Below are positions 11,064 to 22,970 of a stretch of DNA of 64,000 bases, in pieces (position 1 is the first letter of the stretch; each line of letters begins with the position of its first letter). A program made the translations under genes and the position numbers. The DNA is from Fragilariopsis cylindrus CCMP1102 (Eukaryota > Bacillariophyta > Bacillariophyceae > Bacillariales > Bacillariaceae): NCBI GenBank assembly GCA_900095095.1, contig FMBT01000413.1, positions 1 through 64,000 on the forward strand. The letters are read 5' to 3'. Under the pieces are notes generated by a model that saw nothing but the letters and a program-made list of their open reading frames with translations, was not told the DNA's origin and searched no databases.

Positions 11064-14000
11064 ATGATGAGGTTGAAAATGGGAAAGAAACATAAAGACA
11101 AGGTAAGTTTGTCAAGTCATTAACCAACAGCATCACGGTGTGTACGACACGACACAACACAGACGACGTTGTCGTCGTCGAAGGATTTAAATTTTTTCGT
11201 TGTCGATCGAAGGAATTTTTGTTTGATCATTCGTAATTAGAGTTAGTGTTATTTTGTTTTTCGCCGTAATTTTGGATTTTGTGATTTGGATTTATATTTT
11301 TTCAAGATTCCATATTCCATTTTGTTTATTCCCCACCTTGTTGTCCGTTAGTTTCATTTGCACGTGTCCTTGATAATACGGTCACCCACAACTGTCATAC
11401 CGTAACGCTTGGAAAACATAACATTGTTTAAATAATAATATCAATACAGTACCGGTAGCGATCCACCACACGCGCCAAATTTTGTTTACATACGTCGAAT
11501 TTAATATGTTCAACGTCAACAATCGACGAATAAATCTGAATCTTTGTCTCGTGCGTGCCGGACTAACGAATGGTCACATTCTAGTATGGATCAAGAAGAA
11601 GAGATAAAAATGTTAATACGGTAGAAGAGACAAGAGAGATAATAACGATCATCATTATATGACACAACCACAAGATTAGCAAGACAAGACAAGAGCAAGA
11701 TGAGTCGTTGTAACAACAAGAACAAGAGTAGTGGTAGTGGTAGTCATCGTATCCTTCGTCGACGTGCATCAACAGGAGAAGTATTCACGAAAGGTGTATC
11801 AAGTCATCAGTCATCTCCAACAAGTGTCCGTGATACAAAATCTATGAATAGCAACAGTAATGCTGCATCATCATTTGATGAAGCATTTAAGAATGGTACA
11901 ATATTACCATACTTTCTTGATACAGCAGTTAGATCATTTGATGGATTACTTCAATCAGGACAGCATCAAGCCCAGCATCAACAGTCGTCGTCGTCGTCGT
12001 CATCGTCGTCATCATCGTCACCGAAGCGAATACGATCTAAATCATCTAAACGTATACGATCATATTCATTAGGTGATCTTACAATACAACATCATCAACA
12101 ACATGATGAAATTGAAATTCAACAACATAGTTTTAATTACGATGGTGCTGCTGCTTTTGATTACGATGCTATGGAGGTGGATGCGGATGAAAACGATTAT
12201 AACTATCAGAATGAAGCAGCTTCTTCTTTCTTTCTACCAGCACTTCCGAGCTCATTCTCTTTTGATGAAGACTCTCAACAACAAGAAGATTCTGAAAGAA
12301 TAAGACATCAAAGACTACATATATCACTTCGAAGAATACCACTACAACATTATGATTATGAACGTGCATATAATGGTTATCAACCCTTAGCGTTATGGAC
12401 GATGGTACGACATAATATGAAAACAATAGCAATATCAATATGAATATTAGTTTTGCTCGCTTCAACGAGCAAAAACAACCTCCAAAGTCCAAAACCAAAA
12501 GTTCGCATGTACAATACTTACCTTCCCTGTACGGCAAGCCGATCGATTCATTCGTTTCTTGTCCTCATCGTCGTCCTTCTCCCGTAAATTCATGTCATGT
12601 CATGTCATGTCATTCCTTGGTTTGCATACATTGCATTACATACCTGTTTATTCGTCTCTATCCCGTCCCGTTCGCCTCCCTCGCAAATAACAACCACACC
12701 ACAACCATCATCCTTTGTCTCTTTTCTTCTTCAATTTTCATAAACGTAAAATCTCACCTACATACCTTCCTTTCCCTTTTTTTTTGTTTCGATAATAAAC
12801 ACAAAACATATACAAAACATAACATAACTAACAGGGCGGTAACGATTCATCATCGGCAGATACATCATCACCACCACCACCACCACAACAAGCTGCTGCT
12901 GCTGCTGCACGAACAGCAAGTAGTAGTTCTACTTCCTCAAGTAAAGGTGGTGGTAGTGCAAATAATATGAAATTAACATCGTCTTCCGGTTCAATCAAGA
13001 CTGGTGATGTTCCTCCACAAGACTCGTCAAAGCCTGCACGTTCATCTTCTTCCTCTGGATCCGGTAAAGGACAACAAGAATTAGAACGTGTACACGTTCA
13101 ACATCCTGGTGCGGATCGTTCTGCTTTAAAAGAATTACCTGCATTACGTGACGCACCACCTGCCAAACGTGAAGAATTGTTTATTTTAAAATTAAAATTA
13201 TGTTCAGTAATTTTTAGTTTTGATGATCCAATGGCAGACAAACGTGGTAAAGATATGAAACGTCAAACTCTATTAGAATTAGTTGATTATGTTAATACAC
13301 CTGCTGGACAAAAAATATTTACTGAATCAGTTATGGGTGATTTAATGATGATGGTATCATCTAATGTATGCCGGGCATTACCACCAGCAACAGACGATTT
13401 TGATCCCGAAGAAGATGAACCAGTGTTAGAACCAGCATGGCCACACCTTCAAGTTGCATATGAATTCTTTTTACGTTTTATTGTGTCATCTGAAGTAAAT
13501 GCCAAAGCAGCAAAAAAATATGTGGACCAAAAGTTCTGTTTACAATTAGTTGAATTATTTGATTCAGAAGATCCACGTGAACGTGATTACCTTAAAACTA
13601 TATTACATCGAATTTATGGTAAATTCATGAGTCATCGATCCTTTATTCGACGTGCAATATCAAATGTATTTTATAGATTTGTTTATGAAACAGAACGTCA
13701 TAATGGTATTGGTGAATTATTAGAAATATTAGGTAGTATTATTAATGGTTTTGCTATACCACTCAAGAAAGAACATTTACAGTTCCTTGTACGAGCATTA
13801 ATTCCATTACACAAACCAAAATGTGTTGCATTGTATCATCAACAATTATCATATTGTATTATACAATATGTTGAAAAGGATGCTGATACTGCAACTCCCA
13901 TCCTTAATGGTTTCTTTAAATGTTGGCCATGGTCATCATCAGGTAAACAAGTTATGTTTTTAAATGAATTAGAAGAAATCTTGGAATTATTAGGTGCTGA

Positions 14001-14400
14001 TCAATTATCACAAGTCAGTGATATGTTATTTACTAACTTAGCACGTTGTTTAGATTCGGATCATTTTCAAGTCGTGGAACGTGCATTATTTTTATGGAAT
14101 AATGAACATCTTGTTAATTCTGGTTGTTTAAGTAGATTAAATGCACAAGCTGTATTACCAATAATTTATGGTCCACTCTACAAGAATTCATCTGGACATT
14201 GGAATGCAACAGTGGAAGGTCTTGCACAAAATGTATTAAAAATGTATATGGAATATGATTTAGTATTATATGATCGTTGTACAGCAAATTATTTTAAGGA
14301 TGAAGAAGAAGCAAAACGTAAACTAGTAGCAATTGAAGATCGTTGGACATCAATTGAACATATTGCATCCACTAATACACCATCAATTTCTGTCAAATAA
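11064..14400 (+). CDS. PP2A regulatory subunit B56 (B')
   Basis: Regulatory B56 subunits direct the protein phosphatase 2A catalytic core to substrates. The core from about residue 75 of the predicted protein is unmistakable: 'FDDPMADKRGKDMKRQTLLE', 'YVNTPAGQKIFTE', 'PAWPHLQVAYEFFLRF', 'DPRERDYLKTILHRIYGKF', 'RAISNVFYRFVYETERHNGI', 'NGFAIPLKKEHLQFL' and 'CWPWSSSGKQVMFLNELEEI' follow in family order as helical HEAT-like repeats. Exon 2 is 12835-14400. Its N-terminal part is low complexity (Pro, Ala, Ser, Gly). I infer a 13-codon first exon, 11064-11102 (MMRLKMGKKHKDK), ending AAG|GTAAGT and joined in phase 0 to the exon after ACTAACAG. That gives 534 aa. The core is certain; the first exon is inference. 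The 1732-base intron contains another open frame. Confidence 0.93.
11700..12443 (+). CDS. Hypothetical Ser-rich protein inside the B56 gene's first intron
   Basis: A 247-aa open frame from ATG to TGA lies on the same strand inside the inferred first intron of the PP2A B56 gene. I recognise no domain. It begins with a basic, Ser-rich region containing RRRAST (PKA-like basophilic site), has a run of about 12 Ser near residue 95-107, then a basic block (PKRIRSKSSKRIRSYSLGDL), then an acidic stretch (DYDAMEVDADENDYN). Amino-acid balance and lack of internal stops over 744 bases support coding. It may be a separate nested gene, or an alternative first exon of the B56 transcript, in which case the B56 first exon proposed upstream would be wrong. 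Confidence 0.5.
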   Translation: MSRCNNKNKSSGSGSHRILRRRASTGEVFTKGVSSHQSSPTSVRDTKSMNSNSNAASSFDEAFKNGTILPYFLDTAVRSFDGLLQSGQHQAQHQQSSSSSSSSSSSSPKRIRSKSSKRIRSYSLGDLTIQHHQQHDEIEIQQHSFNYDGAAAFDYDAMEVDADENDYNYQNEAASSFFLPALPSSFSFDEDSQQQEDSERIRHQRLHISLRRIPLQHYDYERAYNGYQPLALWTMVRHNMKTIAISI

Positions 14401-15391
14401 ATGAAATTAATGAAAAGACGTACGTGTGTATAAGTTTCATTTTACAACGAACAACAAGATCATGAGTATTTAAACCGGACGTACTTACCGTCCCGTTCTT
14501 TCTCGCCTACATTTTACTGATCAATCACCATCCAATCAAGAATGAACTGAAATGCAAATGAATCACCATTCTTTCCCTTTTCTCCTTCATAATACTACCT
14601 ACTTTTAACTCCATCAAAATAAATAATTTATAATCAATAAATACTATAGTAAAATATAAATAAACTATCATTTCATATATCTACAATACACTACACTACA
14701 CTACACTAACCTACTACTACAAAAAACTTCGTACGTATAATAAGGCCGATCAGCGGTAAGTACGTTTTTCACGAAAAAAATTCGCACGAATGAAAGTTTC
14801 GGGGGACTGTAAATACATTGAGAGAGAAAAAACGCCCCCAATAGATCGCGCGCGAGCAAAATTAATGTTTTAAACTACAGTAATATAATTTTATTACCGG
14901 ACGCTCCTGATACCTAAAAACATTTAAAATAGAAGTAGAATAACAACATAAATTCTCACGAAATACGTAGTTTATTATTAGTCGACTGAGTCGATTGAGT
15001 CTACTTCGAGTTGAGTCGATAAATGTACAGTAATTATAATTTCTTCGGGTTTTCATCTCCAACGCAACAATGCATGCAATACACTACTAGTATTACCACT
15101 GCTACAAGCAAGTACCGCCAACCTTCAAGAAAGTTCAGCGTTCTTGTTCCATTCCGTCGCAAATTAGTAATACAGTACCGTTGCCGTAACCGTAAACAGA
15201 TTCAGATACAGAAAACAGCAAACAGCAAACAGCAAAGATCAACGACAATAATCAAATAACAGTAGGAAAGAAAAAATAATACTGAGCTATTATTAGCTAT
15301 TGATCTATTAGCTATATCTAATAGCTAGCTCGCAAGATACAACGACCACCACCACTTCTTTGTTTCACAGTACTGTACATAATTATTAGTA
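14401..15391. other. Intergenic region
   Basis: AT-rich downstream region of the PP2A gene and upstream region of the next gene. I see a short CACTA tandem near 14690-14710 and nothing else. Open frames here are short and of random composition. Confidence 0.4.
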
Positions 15392-16903
15392 ATGTCATCG
15401 TCCTCATCGTCCTCATCGTCGGCATCGTCTGCAGCTAATGCGACGTCTAATACGACATCTAATACGACGCCTAAGTCTTCGTCGTCTTCGTCTTCTTTTT
15501 CATTATCGTCTTTATCATCATCTACATCTACATCTACATTAATAAAAGATGAATTAAAAAAACAAAATAATATAATTCAAAAACAAAATAATATTCTTAT
15601 AAAATTATTAATAAATAATGATATAAAAGAATTAACTAATACAGTCATTTCATTAAAAGAATCAATTGGTGTATATTTAGAAGAAGATACAGAAGAAGAT
15701 ACAAAAACAGAAACGACGAGAGGCACAGGCACAGGTGCAGGCACAATAAGCATTCCTCGTTTTACTGCTACTCCGTTCGTGACAGTAGATGATGATGAGG
15801 ATGATGAGGATGATGATAACAATAATAGTAATAGTAATAGTAATCCTGAAAGACAGCTGCTGCGACAATATCAAGTAGAGCAACAACAGGCAAAACAACA
15901 GGCAAAGCAAAGCGTAGAGCAGCAACAGGCTGACAAGCAACACGTAGACGAGCAGGTGGCTGAGCAACAACGAAAACAGGCTGATGATGAGAAAAGTAGT
16001 GTAGAGCAAAGTGTAGTAGTAGATCCACACGTAGACGAGCAGCAACAGCTGCAGGCAGTAGAGCAACACCTAGAGCGACAGGTAGAACCACAGCAGGCAG
16101 AACAACAGCATGCGGATCATCAACAAAACGATGTGAATGTTGTTGTTGTTGAAGAAGATGAAGAAGAAAATAATAGTAATGACAATTACAATGATGATAG
16201 TGGTAGTGGTAGTGGTAGTGGTGGTAACGATAACGATAATAACAATGACAATACCACTACTGACCATACTACTGACAATGAGAATGATAACGAGAATGAT
16301 GATGTAGTAGTACTAAAGCGAATGATGGAAAAATATTTGGCATCATTACCAATTCCACCTAGTATAATATTTCGTTGTAAGTATGAATATCGTTGTTATA
16401 TTGTTTTATCAAGATTAGTAAAAATGAATTTACGTAATCCATTTTATAGGACTATTCCAAATAATAATGTGAATCATCCAAATAATGGGGTGAATCGAAA
16501 TAATCCAAATAATAATAATAATAATGAAATTGATAATGATAATGATGGATATCATATATTTCTATTTACGATATCCACAATATTAATTATAGCCTATATG
16601 GGAAGTGATGATATCATTTTAATTCATTTTGATCATGAAACTACCTATAATTCGATATTATTTTTATGTTCAATATTTGTATTATATAGAATTGGTTTTT
16701 TAGGTACCTATTGGAAATTTTATAAATTAAAATGTGATAATAAAATATGGTATGATTTAAAAAATGAAGATGATAATACTACTACTATTGCACCAAGTGA
16801 TAATATCAACAACAACAACAACAACAACAATAATTATCCTCCTAACGCTGCCGCTGTCGTTGTCGAATTTAATTCTGAATATGGAAAAGATTTTCTGGAT
16901 TAA
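15392..16903 (+). CDS. Hypothetical low-complexity protein with two C-terminal membrane segments, 503 aa
   Basis: I do not recognise the family. The first ~45 residues are Ser/Ala/Thr. Residues ~50-90 look coiled-coil ('LKKQNNIIQKQNNILIKLL'). Residues ~150-240 are Gln/Val/Glu-rich (EQQQAKQQAKQSVEQQQADK) and also coiled-coil-like. A Gly/Ser/Asn/Asp tract follows. The conserved-looking part starts near residue 310 ('MMEKYLASLPIPPSIIF') and contains two hydrophobic segments at about residues 387-404 (YHIFLFTISTILIIAYMG) and 420-442 (SILFLCSIFVLYRIGFLG), so a two-pass membrane protein with a large polar N-terminal part is likely. No signal peptide is visible. The antisense open frames are shadows of the Gln and Asp codon runs. 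Confidence 0.6.
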   Translation: MSSSSSSSSSASSAANATSNTTSNTTPKSSSSSSSFSLSSLSSSTSTSTLIKDELKKQNNIIQKQNNILIKLLINNDIKELTNTVISLKESIGVYLEEDTEEDTKTETTRGTGTGAGTISIPRFTATPFVTVDDDEDDEDDDNNNSNSNSNPERQLLRQYQVEQQQAKQQAKQSVEQQQADKQHVDEQVAEQQRKQADDEKSSVEQSVVVDPHVDEQQQLQAVEQHLERQVEPQQAEQQHADHQQNDVNVVVVEEDEEENNSNDNYNDDSGSGSGSGGNDNDNNNDNTTTDHTTDNENDNENDDVVVLKRMMEKYLASLPIPPSIIFRCKYEYRCYIVLSRLVKMNLRNPFYRTIPNNNVNHPNNGVNRNNPNNNNNNEIDNDNDGYHIFLFTISTILIIAYMGSDDIILIHFDHETTYNSILFLCSIFVLYRIGFLGTYWKFYKLKCDNKIWYDLKNEDDNTTTIAPSDNINNNNNNNNNYPPNAAAVVVEFNSEYGKDFLD

Positions 16904-17855
16904 AAAAAAATAGAATAGAATAGAATAAAATATTATGCTATGCTATATGGAAATGAAAACGATTAGGTTTATGATTTATGATTTATGATTCGTTGGGTAG
17001 TGCAGTGCCTGCCGTGCCGTGCCGTTGTGCCATCCTTCTGTCCGTTTTTTTTTTTTTAAATCTTGCACACTTTCCGTATTTATTTTACCCTTTCTATAAA
17101 AATTAATCACCACCACTATTATATCAAGCTACTATTATACTGTACACATGTACCTGTACCTGTGATGTACTTTTTCTGTTTTGAATCTTTGAAGTTATTA
17201 TAGAAGAATTGTTCCTATTTCAATTTCAATCTCACGCACAGCTGATAAGTCTAGCTAGCTAGCTAGCTTAGCCTTGTTGTCATCATAAAGTAGAATACTA
17301 TAATATAATTTTTTAAATTGTAATAATTTGAAATTTCAGATAAAATCTCTTCTCTTGCTTCATCATATTCCGTTGTATCATATGCTTTATCTATTCAAGT
17401 TTTTACATAGGCGACCTCCAGTAATCTTAGTAGTTTCTTCTGCTTTTATTTTGGTCGAGTAGTAATCGACTGTGCGGTTCGATATTAACCGCAGTGCCTT
17501 CTATTCTCCTCCTTCAAAAGTTCTAGGTCGATACTAGTTATCAATAATATCATGAATCAAACTATGTGCATGGCTGTAATGATGCATGAGCAGAATAATT
17601 ATACGGTTCTTCACTGGGATCACGTAAATGGAATTTCATTTTTCAACTTATCAGCATAAGCTTTGACTTAAAGTCTTCCACACATGTTTTACATCAAGAA
17701 AATAATAGACGTTCGGATTTTATTTACTGAATAAGTGTGGATTATAGTCACAATGTTTTGCTGATGACGATGACGATCCACCAACGAACCCGCCTGTGAT
17801 CCCGTTTCGGGACAATGCTGTAATTCAATCCTTATATCCGCATTTTGAGCGGTGA
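16904..17855. other. Intergenic region with possible short coding remnant
   Basis: Mostly AT-rich and empty. Around 17545-17658 a short plus-strand frame reads MNQTMCMAVMMHEQNNYTVL and ends NGISFFNLSA before a stop. Its composition looks protein-like but it has no partner exon I can prove. Confidence 0.3.
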
Positions 17856-18410
17856 CTTGCCATCTGTGATACTTTAGGTTCATCAAAAATTGCTTCCAAA
17901 CTTTGTCCCGAATTTGACGAAGCCAGTACAGCACTTGCAAGAAAAAAGAAGACAAAAAATCTCAACGCAGCAGTAAGAAAGGAAAAACGATCAGGAGCAG
18001 CAGGAAAGACCGCAAGGCAGAAGTATAAGAAGACGAATAAGTTCATCTATCTGCCTGCCCATCAGCAGTTGCCTATGACGAAGTTGATCTTGCATGCGAT
18101 AGTCACGATACTTGTTAGACACTATTATGATATTATTATAGATGGCGATACTTGTGGTTCTGTAGTTTGCCAATCCCGATCGCACGCTGATCCCTCGCCA
18201 ATGCTCATGGGAGGTCGAACTTGTCTACTCCCATTCAATTCAGGTCAAGTTCTTAGGAATGAAAATACATATGGATTGCAGCTGGATCGTGCTGTCAGGT
18301 TCTCGAATGGTGCTGACATTGATACAACCAAAACCAAATTAGAGACGGCCGTTGAATTCTACCTACTATTGACTGATGAGCTTCGTCAAGTGGGTCTAAA
18401 TATTCATTAA
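17856..18410 (+). pseudogene. Possible exon or remnant of an unknown gene
   Basis: An open plus-strand frame of about 185 codons runs from just after a TGA near 17853 to a TAA at 18408. It lacks a well-placed ATG at its start; the first internal one is at 18069. The first half is Lys-rich ('RKKKTKNLNAAVRKEKRS'), the last part reads like a folded domain ('NSGQVLRNENTYGLQLDRAV' and 'LETAVEFYLLLTDELRQVGL'). A GT-AG pair could remove the hydrophobic middle. I cannot assign a family. It could be a 3' exon of a gene whose 5' part is in the poorly readable stretch upstream, or a decayed gene. Confidence 0.3.
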
Positions 18411-20230
18411 CGTAGTGCAAACATCTACCAACCACAATGCAAAGAGCTACAGAGTTAAATAAAAATATAACTATTTTATGTGTTTTCCAGTACTCTCCCT
18501 CCCCCCTATATATCCCCCTATCGTAGCCTTTTGTGCATCAAGTCCTCATGATTCTGGCAATACATCGTTCATAATAATATCTACATATTCAGCCTTTAAC
18601 CATCCCAACAGACCTAAAGGTGGAACCGTATACTTGAATTTTTAAATATTGATAGCATTCTCCATTTTTTAATTCCGCTATTATCATTCATTTTTTTGTT
18701 ATAATTATTGATGTGATTCAGAGAAAACGAACTTAATGGCAAACAAAAAGTTACTATAAGTTTTCGATTGTAACATTTTAGTGTGTATTAGTAGTGTGAG
18801 CTTAGTTTTCAGCTCTTTATTGCTTATAACTAACTGGTGTTGTATGATGGAATAAGGTTTAGATTGTAAAACTCGGTGCAGCAACATTAAAATAATGCAA
18901 TCAAATCAACACAATGAATCTGCAACGATACGCCGGTACGTTACAATTATACGATGCAAAATATGCACACTAAGAAACGCTATAGATGAATAATATTCTG
19001 GAGAATAGAAAAGGTCCGGTACGGATATTCAATGCAAGATGTACGTCAATGATACATCCGATCCAAATGATATGCAACAGAACAACAATCAACTTAACCG
19101 CGCGGAAACCTGGGGAAGATTGATTCGTTATAATCGAAGAGTACCCCGAAAGATGTAAAAATACAATCAATCCAATTCTAGGACTATGTATACAGACAAT
19201 AATACGCAATTTTTTTTTGTAAAGATGAACAGCATACCGACAGTAGAAAAATTCATATTGTTTTGTTTTCTACTAGTACTACATGACCATGTAGTTGTTA
19301 TATTTCGATTCTACCTTTTTCTCGTTGCAACTACCTTATCTTGTTATCGCCTTTAGTTGTAGTAGTACTCATATACGAACTTTTGTGATCAATTTACTGA
19401 CACTCTGTTTTGTCGGGGAACAATCAAGCTTCATCAGTACGATTTATGAAATATATACATCTTGCTACGTCGTGCTTCGCCTGCTGTTCCAAGACGCAAG
19501 TACCGCCTGGACCACTCTGCTAGGAGATAATCATTGTCGTTTTTATTATATCTACTATAAGAGCATTAAGGATAGCATTTTCCTGTACAGATAGATTAGC
19601 TGATACTTTCATATTCATTGGAAGATCACCGGCAATAAGGCAAAATATCCGATGTGTCTTCCGCTGATACGCAGTATAATTATTGATCTCCCACAAAGAA
19701 GAAATCAATTTATTGTACTTCAATGTCTCATTCTGTACTAGTATAAGGGCACTGTTGTGTCCGCAATGTTTGTGTTATCGACGGTATCAAAAAAAAATAA
19801 CAATTGCATGCCTTTGCGCTACTTTTATAATCGAAATTACGTAAATCACATTTGACAACTTCCCTTTAGCCTATTCTTTGCACGAACATTAGATTGTTTG
19901 AAGACATTTTTTTCGCAATCACAGTTTGTTACAATGTATCACTTTTATTTCATCAAAATTTATTTAACAAAAAGTAGAATTTCATTGGAGTTCCATTCCA
20001 ATTTACCATAATTCCGGCTCTTTATATCTTTATTTGAGCCAGCGAAGGGTTATATACTGCATGCGCAATACGACGTAATCATATCAGCAGTCAATTGTCA
20101 CTTCACTCACAAAATCATAGGATCATAAAATACTATTCTTCTCTTCTTCTTCTTCCTTGACGCCAAATTATCACTTCAAAAAGTCATCAGAATACCATTG
20201 TTCTTGTTCCTTACGCCAAATTAAATTATC
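18411..20230. other. Long gene-free stretch
   Basis: No convincing gene. A short frame near 19000-19155 (…DTSDPNDMQQNNNQLNRAET…) ending in TAA reads like protein but is only about 50 codons. The final ~200 bases hold a TATA-like 'ttatatactgcatgc' and CT-rich sequence and may be the upstream region of the next gene. Confidence 0.4.
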
Positions 20231-21160
20231 ATGAGCTTATCAACATCTCCAATCAGTATACGTGCTACTTCGGTGAAGCCACCGCGTGTTCTACTAATTA
20301 TGAGCAAAGAAGGAACAAAAAAGAAGGTCCATTTCAAAGCTAAAACATATGTCGTGGATATATTATCACATCACGGTTACTCTAACACCGAACGCAACTC
20401 TATGTGGTACGATAAAGATGAATATCGTACCTTTCAAATTGATGAAATACGTGAGCTTTTAAGTTGTCCTCCTTTTGAACGAAAAGAAAAGTCAAGAAGA
20501 ACACAACAGATTGATAATGTACGAAGTCTTGTATTTGAAGCGCAATCCTTCCAACGGAAGCAACAAGTAGAAACCACGTCAATTCCCGCAAGTCACGATA
20601 ACAGTAGTAAATGGTTAGCTGAATTTTACAGGCACCATTCAGAGTCATGCGCAATAGCTGCACGACAACGGGGTCTTGAGAATGAATTAGAGCTTATCAA
20701 ATTAAAACATTCTGCTTTGTTTAGGAAATCAACAGTATCAAAAGGCACTACCAATTACACATTAGCAAATAACAATGCCCGTTGGTCTCCTGTTATCGAC
20801 GGAGACAAGCAAAATCCATCGTTGTCGTTACTCTCAAACAAGCTAACCAACAATAATGATACTTCACCAAACACAATCAAAAGTAGTCGTATGCTACGTC
20901 TTGAACTATGCAAAGATTTCGACCTGAAAGGTAACTCAATGATCAACCCAACGATCACAATCAAATCAATTGGTGCATTCTCACCTAACAAACAACGACA
21001 AGATCAACGATGGTCCGCCAGTAATACAAGCACGAACAGTCGAAGGAATGTACCAAAATGTGATACCCTCCTTAAACCCTTGAAGCATTCAATGACCCCA
21101 CCATCGTTAAGCTCGCCAAATTTTTCGTCAAAGCGAATGCCGACGATGAGGCATCTATAA
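20231..21160 (+). CDS. Uncharacterised diatom-type protein with VHF...WYDKDEY block, 309 aa
   Basis: Residues 30-75 contain 'KKKVHFKAKTYVVDI' then 'NTERNSMWYDKDEYRTFQID'. This arrangement (a V.F strand, then an E/D..S.WY...E(Y) motif) recurs in many uncharacterised diatom proteins in my memory; function is not known. Residues ~88-165 are charged and probably helical ('QRKQQVETT', 'SSKWLAEFYRHHSESCAIAA', 'LENELELIKLKHSALF'). The remainder is Ser/Asn/Thr-rich and probably disordered, ending in basic 'SSKRMPTMRHL'. No signal peptide or membrane segment. The first ATG is used; upstream sequence is A-rich. A 40-base piece of its coding sequence ('aataatgatacttcaccaaa') recurs after the stop at about 21280, pointing to a local duplication. 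Confidence 0.7.
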   Translation: MSLSTSPISIRATSVKPPRVLLIMSKEGTKKKVHFKAKTYVVDILSHHGYSNTERNSMWYDKDEYRTFQIDEIRELLSCPPFERKEKSRRTQQIDNVRSLVFEAQSFQRKQQVETTSIPASHDNSSKWLAEFYRHHSESCAIAARQRGLENELELIKLKHSALFRKSTVSKGTTNYTLANNNARWSPVIDGDKQNPSLSLLSNKLTNNNDTSPNTIKSSRMLRLELCKDFDLKGNSMINPTITIKSIGAFSPNKQRQDQRWSASNTSTNSRRNVPKCDTLLKPLKHSMTPPSLSSPNFSSKRMPTMRHL

Positions 21161-21826
21161 TTGGAGACTCGACAGTGTTGGGACTAGAAGTTACAGTTGT
21201 TGGATCAATCATGACTCTATTGTTTCCAACACTACTTGTTGATACAATATCTACAATAGCAACAATACCAATAACAACAACAATAATGATACTTCACCAA
21301 ACACAATCAAAAGAGGTCGTCATCAGATTCCGATTCCTCTAACAAAATGCCTACATATACATAAGCAACGGAAGGAGTAACAGCATCACCTTTTGATGTG
21401 TTGATATTCTAAACACTATTCATATAAGTGCAATTTCAAAATGTATATAGATGTAACCTATATGTTTGCATAGCTAGTTAACTTGTTATATTACTATTAA
21501 TATTGCATAATTTGCATGGATTTTATAGTAAATGATGAGAGACAGGATAATAGTACGAGATAGATAAGCTATCCTTTCGTATTTCATCACTTGTCCTCCA
21601 ATAATTAACTTCACGTAATATGTTTTACTGATGTGAGGTGTTTGAGGAAGCGTAGGGTTGGGGTTAGGGTTCCAGCATCCTGGTGCGCCGTGGAAAGGGG
21701 AGTTTGATTGGTCCCTTGTACCTTTTGTAGTACGTCCTCCAAAGTTCTGTATTCAAGAGATATAATGGAGCAGTCAATTCACTGTTATTTAAAATCCACT
21801 ATTAAAAAGGAAGATTCCGACACGGC
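21161..21826. other. Intergenic region with partial duplication of the upstream gene
   Basis: At about 21270-21315 a stretch matches the preceding coding sequence (near 20850-20885) including 'gatacttcaccaaacacaat'. At 21652-21670 there is a short telomere-like 'tagggttggggttagggtt'. No gene is seen. Confidence 0.4.
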
Positions 21827-22375
21827 TCATTCGACTACAGGAATCAGATTGTAGCTGGGATTTTCTTTATCATCAACCCACTCCTTGAGTTTGGGATCCA
21901 TACCAGAGTAGGAGTTGATAGGTAAAAACATATCACTCACTGCTTCGGCAAGTGTTATGTTTGCATCCGGGTTTGGGTTACAATTATCGAAAACACAGAA
22001 GAAGTGTGGCACACACAGGCCTGATGGCTAGTCAATCAATCCACTGCATATCTATTATTATACATAGACGTCACAATACAATACATGCTACAACAATAAC
22101 AATTATAGTAGACGTAGAGATATAACTACCTACTGATTCGATCGCTCAAGAATCCCAATCTTATCAAACTGGGAAGAGCATTCTTCAATAAAGTTCGATG
22201 GAGATGTATCAGTGAGGGATGCATTGGCGCTGAGACTAGAAGTTAATTCCTCCCATAAATGGTATATCATCACGCCACAGTAGTCTACGACCACCAACTC
22301 TTTCGATGTCGGTGGTGGCTGCCGCAACGACGCCAATGGAAGCAAAAAAAAACCTTTAGAAAACAACAAACTCAA
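21827..22375 (-). pseudogene. Possible two-part unknown gene or remnant
   Basis: Two minus-strand frames with protein-like composition lie in a row. The upstream one (22375-22130) has no ATG at its open end and reads 'LVVVDYCGVMIYHLWEELTS' and 'SNFIEECSSQFDKIGILERS'. The downstream one (about 22030-21827) reads 'VFDNCNPNPDANITLAEAVS' and 'DPKLKEWVDDKENPSYNLIP'. The gap between them has GT and AG dinucleotides, but I could not find a pair that keeps frame without a stop. No family recognised. It may be a decayed gene or a real gene with a base error. Confidence 0.3.
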
Positions 22376-22933
22376 AACTTGTATTCAATATTATTACGAA
22401 TGATGTTTGTGAACAAATAAAAATGATTGTGAGTGAAGGAAAAGAAGCGACGTAAACATGTACAGTACTAGTAACGTTACTGTTACGCTGTTTGCTTGGA
22501 ACTTTTTTTTACCACTCGACAGTTCTCCTGTGATATGGCTACATGTACATATTGTCATTCGTATGCGCTTTTTTTAATAATGATAATATATATCGTTGTA
22601 CGAGAAGAGAGCAATGTATTATACAGTATTGACTTGTTATTCTCTAGTGCGTTGATCAGCAATTTAAAACTTAAGCTGTATTCTTTTACTCAGCCTTTCT
22701 AAGAAATAAAAATAAAATTTCGATCTGATATTCTTCAGTGCGTTAATCGGAAATATATAGTATATTGGTTTGGAGAATGAGCTCTAAAATGTAGTTTTTT
22801 TTTTTTTTTTTTCAGAAGCGAAATCAACATCTGTTATATAAAAATGCTCGCGCGTTTATTCAAAAGTTTAAAATAATGTTGCCACTTTTTTTCCATGTGA
22901 TAACAAAATATATCTTTTTTATAATTTTAATTC

Positions 22934-22970
<37 letters not shown>

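Noticed and set aside
15577-16267. Antisense frames rich in Ser, Leu, Ile and Val opposite the 503-aa gene
   Set aside because: They mirror Asp, Asn, Gln and Glu codon runs and have no independent support.
21652-21670. Telomere-like TTAGGG stretch
   Set aside because: Only about three imperfect units; far too short to call an interstitial telomere array.
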